From Watersipora subatra (lineage: Eukaryota; Bryozoa; Gymnolaemata; Cheilostomatida; Watersiporidae), in contig NC_088714.1 in the NCBI RefSeq assembly GCF_963576615.1, positions 28,206,558 to 28,270,557 on the forward strand: DNA of 64,000 nt, written 5' to 3'. Made by a program: the position numbers and the translations under genes. Positions 56,701 through 64,000 of the stretch are shown here, piece by piece. The notes beneath the pieces were generated by a model. That model did no database searches. It was not told the origin of the DNA and saw nothing but the letters and a program-made list of their open reading frames with translations. Positions within the stretch are counted from its first letter, which is position 1. Every line of letters starts with the position of its first letter.

Positions 56701-58214
56701 ATGGATACACAAACTTTGAGACTAATATATAGAGATTGATAATCTTATCAGTATAACATTAACATGTCATCTTTTTATTTTATTAACAACAGAAACAACA
56801 GCCAGTGATAAAGATAGAAGGAGAACGCGTGAGCTATGACTTGAATGCTTTTAAAAAGATGCTCAGTGATGGCCCTGGTACAGAAGACACCAAGGCATAC
56901 TTGATCTGTATATCTGGAGTGTACAGGTCTGGTAAATCATTTCTGCTGAATCTCATGAAGACCTACCTTGACTACTGCAAAGAGGTAAGAGAAAGTTTGT
57001 TATTTAAACAAAATCGTGACGATAGCAAGTCATATTAAAAAATCTGGGAACTCCAGATGATTCTCATGATTGTTTTAATACTGATAGGCTGAGATAGAAT
57101 AATTTTAATACCGTTGTATTCAAATTTCTGTGTGTTATCTTCTGTCCTTGAATTTTTCCTTACTTTGCTCAGTTAGTTTTGGGCTTTTCCTTAACTGTTC
57201 TTGTGACTTTTGTCTACTTAATTTTTACATTTGTTTCAATAATTTCTAATATCTAAAGGTAGCAGTTACAAATAATTTTACTGCTTGAAAATTATTTATG
57301 AACATCTGTTATAACATCTGATGATTGTTTAAGCATCCAACTGGTGATGGTTGGGAAAAGACAAAAACCTTACCAATAGAAGGCGGACACTGGGCTGGTG
57401 GAGAAAAGAGTGTAACACATGGAATTTGGATGTACATGTACCCACATCTTATAAATGGGGTATGTTACAGCACTTCAATAATAATAATTTATGACAAGGA
57501 TTTATTTTGCCTCACTTCCTTTGCTGCAAGAACAAATATTTACAAACTTCATGCTTGAAAGGCAGTTAGCATTTTAGACCTGCTAGAGAAACAATACAAA
57601 CTCTACAGATGAAGTATGAAAATGATGGGAAAGCTCTTTATTGATGTTTAACAACTCATATTAATAAGTGGAAACAGTAGTCTGTTGTTATAATTCTAAT
57701 GCAGCTAAACATGGGAGATTAGGAGTGTAGTTCTGTAGTTGCAAGAATGAACAAGTTTCATGACATATAAAATTATCAGTAACAAACCATTGTTTTCATG
57801 AAGGTGTATTATATTTATCTCTCATAAACAGTTTTGCTATTTTACCAAATAGTTTTGCTGTTTCCTGCGTCAGTACCAAACTGTGGCAAAAAATTGATTA
57901 GATAATATTATACATGTATGTTAATCAAGCTATTTTAGTACATGTCTGCTACATAAACATACGAATAAAATACAATCCTCACACAATCTGCTGTTTTGTA
58001 AACTTGAGTAAACTTTGTGGTGTTATTAAACATAAGATTGTGTTTACTGCTACAGAAAGCCATCATTTTAATGGATTGTCAAGGAACTGCAGATGCTATG
58101 AGAAGCAGCCCAACCTTAGATAATCTCATCCTGTTTCTTGGACTGCAGTTGACCGATGTGCACATATTGAATGTTAACCAAACTCTGGGAACAGATGCTA
58201 TTTCTCGTCTCAGT
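50748..58214 (+). CDS. GB1/RHD3-type GTPase (atlastin/GBP superfamily), 5' part
   Basis: Exons 50748-50765, 56793-56984, 57334-57459 and 58056-58214 all join in phase 0 at GT-AG sites and give 165 residues of the N-terminal GTPase domain. Exon 2 carries the P-loop GVYRSGKS. Exon 3 has VTHGIWMYMYPH, whose Thr fits switch I and which is closest to the GBP pattern. Exon 4 has LMDCQG, the G3 box, nearer to atlastin DTQG. Such proteins are dynamin-like GTPases that remodel membranes (atlastins fuse ER tubules; GBPs act on pathogen membranes). The guanine-base motif and helical domain are not in view. Exon 1 codes only MGKGQS, joined to KQQ: Gly2 and Ser6 fit N-myristoylation. Its ATG has purine at -3 and G at +4. 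A possible tiny cassette after the acceptor at 51202 is not needed. Intron 1 (6 kb) is full of transposons. Which subfamily it belongs to is open. Confidence 0.85.
51894..52805. mobile_element. TTAA-flanked foldback MITE, copy 2 (912 bp)
   Basis: Same family and almost the same length as 19454-20361. The ends are AGGTTGACTTGCAACAAAAT and its complement, with TTAA at 51890-51893 and 52806-52809. It lies in intron 1 of the GTPase gene. The frame at 52086-52292 is internal to the MITE. Confidence 0.88.
52988..56171. mobile_element. Large copy of the 19-bp-end TTAA family (3.2 kb), in GTPase intron 1
   Basis: The left end AGATGTACTCGCATCAAATT follows TTAA (52984-52987). The right end ACATCT precedes TTAA (56172-56175), with the adjoining bases degenerate. 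The right interior (56096-56145) is the inverted counterpart of the left interior of 45427-47459; 53255-54790 matches 1-1035. It holds a copied gag fragment at 55227-55584. No transposase is recognisable; the frame at 54246-54440 is not conserved in the 1-1035 copy. Confidence 0.7.
55227..55584 (+). pseudogene. Gag zinc-knuckle fragment, copy A
   Basis: This 358-bp block is about 98% identical to 61319-61675. On the + strand one frame reads a CCHC-like knuckle in which the second Cys codon is TGA (near 55289), the His is Arg and the last Cys is Phe. A frame change at the A-run near 55268 separates it from the preceding Gln-rich part, and another frame encodes VRDVLPEELQPERARQVLEN. It is a dead piece of a Gypsy-like Gag. 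The edges are sharp, without LTRs. Confidence 0.65.
56352..56733 (+). repeat. SINE-like repeat, copy 3
   Basis: Starts actagcggaatgccaggcat and ends near actttgagactaatatatag, about 60 bases before GTPase exon 2. It shares the gactaatttgagtaag block with copy 2. Confidence 0.7.
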
Positions 58215-59314
58215 GTAAGTAGAGCTGGACAGTTTCTATGAGCATATTTTCCATGTTCTGCAATATGTGCTTAATCGGTATTTTCAGAAAGCATATTACG
58301 GTCTTGCTTTCACAACTGAAAGTTTCCAGTGAATGAAATCGATTCTTGTGACCGATCAAACTAATTTGTTTAGCTGATTCAATCAAACTTTTTAACCATC
58401 ACGTCAATTTCAAAGCAATTCCTCAAAGTCGAACTTACATAAAATTTTAGTAGTATTTATCAGAAATTACCAGTATTTTTCTATTATTTGTGATTGTTTT
58501 CGAAATTTCAAGTGATCTGACTGCCAGAATGTATCCGAATCAGAATCATCAAAAATGAACGCAGTGTAAATGTTTAGATCAAGCTAAAGTATGATTACGA
58601 CGTCTCTAGGCACAAAAAGACCAACAGAATAGGGACGTGTAATGCTGCAACTTGAACACAATAGCTGATAGCAACGATATCAGCTAGTAACATCATGTTG
58701 ACACGTAACTTTCGTTTGATCATTCTAAACACGATCAAGTTTTCCTGATTTTATCTTTAAACATCTCTGAATTCAGATTACCCCAAATATCAACAACAAT
58801 CGTGAATGATAGAAAAATGTCGATACTCTGATAATATCTACTAAAGTTTTGTGTAAGTTGATTGTTAAGCAGAGCATTTAAATTTTTTGATCAGATGAAA
58901 CTAGTTATTTCAGCAGATCACATCAATTTTGTGGGAACCAATAAGCTTCTTCAGTAGATTGATCAATTTCTTCAACAGGTCGAATTGATTTTTTTTCATC
59001 TTAAATTAAATATTCTGGAACAAAAAATTACACTGTAACAAGTGATCAGAAAGTTTCCTTAGAAGTATTATATCAACTTCATCGGCTGATCAAATTAATT
59101 TTTTCGGCTAACAGGGCTATCTGACATTAGAACTTCATTGCCTGCTTCGGAAAAACAGACCGCCAAATCAACTTGTTAAATAGATCTTTTAGGTGGTCAT
59201 ATTTCATCCTTCAATAAAAAAGTTCTTTTTGAAAAACTAAACCAATTCTTTCCAGAGATCAAAGTATTTCCTTAACGATGAAATCAAATATTTCTATGAA
59301 CCAAATAAACTCGT
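58215..59314. other. GTPase intron 4: AT-rich, with internal GATCAAAT-type repetition
   Basis: Loosely repeated words such as gatcaaa, ttaattttttcg and cagatca recur every 40-60 bases between 58350 and 59300, without a clean period. A piece at 58440-58570 resembles 17320-17400 and 53010-53110. No further GTPase exon was found here. Confidence 0.5.
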
Positions 59315-59318
59315 TTAA

Positions 59319-60023
59319 CCCTTTGACCAGGTATAAGCCCCCCCCCCCCCAAAAACATCCGAGACTCGTGTAATTTATTTTTGAAAATTCAATAAAATCG
59401 ATATTTTATGAACATGCATAGCTCAAATCTTAAATTTAGTTCAATGAACAAAATTTTTTTGTACATATACATTCATTCACATATCTACTACTCAAAAAAA
59501 ATTACAACCATGTGCAATTGTCCCTGTATGAAATGCTTGGAAGCATCTTTTTCGGTAGAGTCAAACGCTATAACGTAGCCGTGCGAGCCACCATAATGAT
59601 CGTTTTCTCTGCATATTCCAAGTATATTAAAAGTCCAAAAAATGTTTACATCACTTCTATCATTTGAATTAATTTTATTCTGATCAGACAAAAAATCTCT
59701 AACGATCGCAGGATAAAATAATCTTTTATTTTACCGTTTTGAAAGTCGAGCCGATGTTGACTGGTTTTCCCAACTTTTAATCTTTTCCAAGGAATCGCGA
59801 TTTGTTTAGCTTTTAGCACAAAGCAACGCCTCTCAGATAATCGTTTCATATTGTAAATCATCGACTGATATCTTGTTGATGATATTTAAAACTTACTAGT
59901 GTTCATATCCTTTGTTTAACGTTACTAGACGACAGCTTTATAAACGTCTACCGAAATAGACATAAATGTTGTTTCCCCACGCAACTGGTAAACGACATTC
60001 TGGTCGTTTCCCCTGTCAAAGGG
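59319..60023. mobile_element. piggyBac-type MITE (705 bp)
   Basis: The ends are CCCTTTGACCAGG and, on the complement, CCCTTTGACAGGGG, flanked by TTAA (59315-59318, 60024-60027). TTAA followed by CCCT is the classical piggyBac terminus. A C-run sits at 59338-59350. Minus-strand frames at 59488-59861 show no transposase motif. Confidence 0.85.
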
Positions 60024-60149
60024 TTAAGAGGTCATTAAAGCTTTTCAAAAGATTATGTCAATATTTTTACTATAACAAGTGAAGTTTGTCAAAAGATCTA
60101 CTTACTGCTTTTATCGGAGCAAGTCAATTCTTCCAACGGTTCAAATTAG

Positions 60150-61870
60150 TTTTAGTAGTGTGGTGGCAGAACACAGAGACCAGGGTCGGCTGCCTAGCCG
60201 ATCCCAGGACCGATGCTATGACCGGGTTGAGTTTTGTCATCGCAAAAAACATGGCCGGAGGAGAGCCAGCTTGGCCGAAGGATAGCCATCTCGGCGTACC
60301 GAGCTGGCTCTCCTTTTGTTGTGGAGCCAGCTCGGTACGCCGAGCTAACCGAGCTATATATTATAAAATATATACATAATTATAAAATATATACATTTTG
60401 TTACTTACACTCAGCATTTTTACGTTTGTGGAACAATAATGGGGAGCCGGCTGTTTCATTTGCATTGGTGACAGCAGTAGGTCGCACATCCCGGTCCCAC
60501 AAGATGCGGTCAACATTCGGATGCTGAAGCTGATGCTATCCTAGTGATAATAAGGAGAGAGCACAGGAGACAGAGTGCCCTGAAGCGTAATACATCCCTG
60601 ATCTCGGCGGGCTGTATTCCCCTAGGTCAACACCTTCTCCACTAATCGGTGATGACTCTCAAGGGCAACGTTAAGATGAATGCCAGACGCGCTTGAAGTG
60701 CAGACTGAGATACTAACTGTCTTGTCAAGGTACTCGAGAGGCTAATGTTGGTGCCCTGGCTAGCCAGTTCTTCGCTGCACAAAACGTTGAATACTTCATC
60801 AGCGGACTCCAGGGGGTTCCACCTCTGTTCACACTCTGTTCCACTTCTGAAAGGTTGTGCGAGAGGAGGCAAAGAACTGCAGGTAATCTGCCTTCGAGGA
60901 AGCCGTCTTTGAGGTGCTACAAGCCCATTTTGGCCTTCGTTAGACAAGCTCGGTGTAAGCTGCGTACCCTTAGACAAGCCGCAGTCACCATTTTCCAGAA
61001 TCATGCCTGTCAGGTGGAGCACCTGGTCAGTGTAGCTTACAGGACTTGCCAGCATCCTATAAGGTGAACATGGCCCAGGAGCTGTTATGCAGCATCTTAT
61101 ATCACACAGGGCCACGACACCACCTGCTGGCTGTGCCAATTTCCATACTGTTGGAGGCAGTGTGAGCTGTGACAGAGTTCCTTTAGGTCAAGCCAGAGGG
61201 CTGTCAATCAGCAGATAGCAGTCTGGTGGAAGCCTCAGAAAAGCGAACTGCGGTAGTCCAGGACCAGATTTTCATTCAGCTGGCTGTGCTCGTGCAGCAA
61301 CTAACAAAGCAAGTTCAACAGCTGCATCAAGAAGTGGGTCAACCCAGGAGTTCACCGAGAAAAACTCCTATGGTGCTGGGATGAGGAAACCAAGAACGCA
61401 TCCGCCAGGACTTTCTCAACAAGACCCTCAACACCGAGGAAATGGCAAAGGGGTGCAGCAGTAGGGCCAATTACTGTCTGCACTAAAGCCCTCAAACAAT
61501 CTCTCCTTGGCAAAAGGGACTTAGCTGATGCCATCTTGAAAAGCCGTATTTTGGCCGGCCCAACATGTTGCTGGTCAGAGACGTCCTACCAGAGGAGCTC
61601 CAGCCCGAAAGAGCCCGACAAGTGCTAGAGAATCAAGATAGAGGAAGCTTGCATCTACCACACTGGCCGAGACGGCAGTCAAGGCGATTCCAGCCATAGC
61701 TCTCCGCAATTATTACAAGGCTTTGAAGGGGGTGGACTCTGAGTACTTGGAGGAGCAAGGTCTTCGGGGCCTCGAAGACCTTCCGCCTACCTCGAAGACC
61801 TTCAAGGCCTTCTGCCTCGGAAGTCTTTGGGATGAAGTGCGTCGAACATGCGTTATCCGAGTGTTGACGA
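60150..61870 (+). pseudogene. Decayed Gypsy-like gag region, copy B
   Basis: GC-richer than its surroundings. The end of a Gag is recognisable on the + strand. A Gln-rich helix (DQIFIQLAVLVQQLTKQVQQ) at about 61260-61325 is followed by a knuckle region (61375-61425) with the same missing Cys, His and Cys as copy A, then VRDVLPEELQPERARQVLEN (~61570) and a YLEEQGLRGLEDLP stretch (~61745). The upstream half to 60150 probably belongs to the same element but is too broken to assign. No LTRs were found. It lies downstream of the last GTPase exon seen, probably in an intron. Confidence 0.55.
60290..60344. repeat. Perfect 21-bp inverted repeat (hairpin)
   Basis: The arms 60290-60310 and 60324-60344 (CTCGGCGTACCGAGCTGGCT plus one base, and its complement) are separated by 13 bases. 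A third related word, gagagccagcttggc, lies at 60261. GC-rich in an AT-rich setting. Confidence 0.95.
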
Positions 61871-61898
61871 GTGTTATAGATTCAATTTTTATATTCGT

Positions 61899-62916
61899 AC
61901 TACTGAATGCCCAGCGTTCCCAGGTAATAAAAAAGTATTTGTACAGAAAATGTATTTTTATTTAACATATAACAACAGTTACCATTTTAACTTCCAAACT
62001 TCATATCATGAGAAAAGTGTCTAGTACAGTTTAAATAAATTAAGACAAAACATAAAACAACTGTAAAGGTTTTCAAAGTTTGTCAAACAGCTGTAGCTTT
62101 CAAACTTCATATCATAAATTAAATGCTTGGTGCAGTCCAACTAAATTAAGAAAAAAATAAAACAACTGTAAAATTGTTTAAGTGTAAGTGTGAAATAATT
62201 AGCAATTGATGGCTAAGCTAAATTAAGTCTGTTTTGCTATGATTACATTGAAAAATGATTTGGTAATGATACAATACAATTAATACGAACTGAAACAACA
62301 AAATAAAAATATTTATTCTGTTGAATTAATAATAGCTATTCGTGCATAGAAGTGTGTGCATAAAGAAGGTTACAGTTGCAGCAGAAGCTATCCTTCAAAA
62401 CTTTGAATATTTGGTGTGTGTTCCTCTCGATACTGGTACAAACATAAAAATGAGATATCGGACTGTCTTTGTCTTGTACTTTGTCTGACCAAATGGAAAA
62501 AGAATGTAGAGGCTATTCCTAATTGAAAAAACGGGAGATAAGAATGTAACTGCACATTTGAAATTCAAATAGCACATTTGAAAATTACAAATTGAAAAAC
62601 AGGTAATTGTAGCAAAGAATTAGCTTATAAACATTTTGAAAAAATTTCAAAAGGTAATATGAATTAATTATAAAAAAATGCACATTCAGCGTGTGCAATC
62701 GTGAAAAGGATACAAAGTATATGGAAACAGCGATGGGAATGATAAGAACGGCTTGGCCTTGTGGTTAGGTACGCGTGTTTACAAACTTGCGATTGCGATC
62801 TTGGTGATTGGAAACACAGTGTGAAGCGCATTGTTCATTACTAGATTTTAATCGCTCTAGGCTGGACAGACAAACACCAAACAGTTGACAAACTTTTAGA
62901 TTTATATATATATAGA
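61899..62916 (+). repeat. SINE-like repeat, copy 4
   Basis: Starts actactgaatgcccagcgtt, contains the ataacaacagttaccatttt block, has a tRNA-like segment at about 62755-62825 (TGTGGTTAGGTACGCG) and ends with tttagatttatatatatatag. Confidence 0.75.
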
Positions 62917-63770
62917 TCATATATATAAATGTACACGTATCTCAATGCTGATAAACAATGAGCCCTCATGCACAGAGCGTGTGGGCAGTACCACTCTGCT
63001 GTAACGATTTAAGCCCGGGTCATTTTATATGCTTCTCGTGATAAGCTCCGCCTCCTGCTTATCGCACACCATTTTCCTCCATGATGTAATTTGTGTACAT
63101 GACTCAGCCCTCGTATCTAAACCATAATGTGGCCGATATTAGTGAAACCGGGGTAGCTGAGCTGACTCTTTGTCCATAACAACTGGGACGGTCTCGGCCG
63201 TGCAGACTTGATTCTGATAGCCGAGCTGATTATTACACATGCCTATTAATGCATGCCATTAGTTTGTTAGTGGCTGGCTGCCACTACAATATAAAGTAAA
63301 CCCAAAATTGTACCTTGCTCCAACTGAGTTTTTAGATTTGATCTTCTAGCTATTCAGATTATTTGTTTTTGTTAGGAACTCTGAAATATTCATTGTATAA
63401 TTAGTATTTAATATGCTCTGCAAATGCAATGCTTTAATTTTTGTCTGTTATTTTACATTTATATTTGTATACATCAAACTCATGTAGATGTCAATGGATA
63501 TAGACCTTATTCGGAATTTGCATTTGTAAAATTTTGCTTTCCGCTTTGCCAAATATATTACTTGTTAAATTTATAGTCAGCCAGTGCCTCGAACTTTAAA
63601 ACCTGTTATGATTGAAAGGGTCATTGTAACTTGTTTCTTGGTAACTGTATTATTGTAACTGATTAAACCTAACTGTATGATTAACTGTATAACTGTTTTC
63701 TAGTATACTGTGTTTTCACTGATATCTGATACCAGTAATTCTGAGAAGTAGATCTATCATTTATATGATG
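62917..63770. other. No gene recognised
   Basis: AT-rich. No exon of the upstream GTPase gene or other motif could be identified. Confidence 0.5.
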
Positions 63771-64000
63771 ACTAGCTGTGCTACCAGGCATTGCCCGGGA
63801 AATCAAAAAGTATTTGGACTTAAAATTGATTTGTATTTAAAATATAACAACATTTGCCATTCTAACTTTCAAACTATATATCATGAGAAAAGTGTTTTGT
63901 CGTATAAACAATGAGAAGTAATGAAAGTTGCTTGCTATTAGCTCGTCACATTGCCAATTGAAAATATGAGTACAGTAAGACTTCAACTTACGAGTGCTCC
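63771..64000 (+). repeat. SINE-like repeat, copy 5 (cut by window edge)
   Basis: Starts actagctgtgctaccaggca and continues through the aacatttgccattctaactt block. It is interrupted at 63973 by the end of another pogo-type element. Confidence 0.75.
63973..64000 (+). mobile_element. Left terminal repeat of a second pogo/Tigger element
   Basis: CAGTAAGACTTCAACTTACG and eight more bases, preceded by TA (63971-63972). It is the same terminus as at 43048 and runs off the window. Confidence 0.75.

Noticed and set aside
60642..61139. 165-codon minus-strand frame
   Set aside because: GC-rich decayed gag region; no recognisable domain, and the plus strand carries the identifiable Gag remnants.

Overview
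The window is nuclear DNA of an invertebrate animal. Genes are split by GT-AG introns, the sequence is AT-rich with micro- and minisatellites, and almost all of it is transposable elements of animal type: BED-finger hAT, pogo/Tigger, piggyBac-like TTAA elements, Ty1/copia primed by half of initiator-Met tRNA, a Gypsy-like gag-pro element and a LINE. A lophotrochozoan (mollusc or relative) is my guess; the sequence alone does not fix the taxon. No bacterial features, rRNA or intact tRNA genes were seen.

Host genes. The only convincing one is a GB1/RHD3-type GTPase (atlastin/GBP superfamily) on the + strand, with coding exons at 50748-50765, 56793-56984, 57334-57459 and 58056-58214. Its 3' part lies beyond the window or was not found. 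The first exon encodes only MGKGQS, which fits an N-myristoylation signal. A weaker candidate is a pair of coiled-coil 3' exons at 10499-10830.

Layout. 1-1035 is part of a TTAA element whose larger copy is at 52988-56171. 2045-2830 and 19340-21030 are two copies of a dispersed repeat; the second holds a 908-bp TTAA foldback and the first is the matching empty site. 4610-10102 is a full-length but dead hAT transposon (18-bp terminal inverted repeats, perfect 8-bp target duplication, five-exon transposase). 13357-16807 is a young LTR element with gag and protease but no reverse transcriptase. 17105-17896 is a MITE next to a LINE reverse-transcriptase fossil (17897-19110). 22223-26500 is a decayed copia element. 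28490-28914 is a 19-bp minisatellite. 29365-35249 is a hAT relic with another hAT-like element nested inside. 35746-38000 is a 30-bp minisatellite split by a 1.5-kb TA-flanked transposon, and 38530-40720 is a ~148-bp satellite split by a 0.9-kb TA-flanked transposon. 43048-47486 is a pogo/Tigger element carrying a nested 1.1-kb hAT element and a nested 2.0-kb TTAA element. 48065-50345, 56352-56733, 61899-62916 and 63771-64000 are copies of a SINE-like repeat with a tRNA-like segment, one of them interrupted by a 725-bp foldback.

The elements do not form a pathway. What ties the window together is a readable insertion history: many insertions keep exact target duplications, and several landed in repeats whose other copies show the pre-insertion sequence. 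The two observations I rate highest are the gag/protease junction of the LTR element, where the only in-frame break is a UGA in the context UGACUAG, and the putative myristoylated start of the GTPase.
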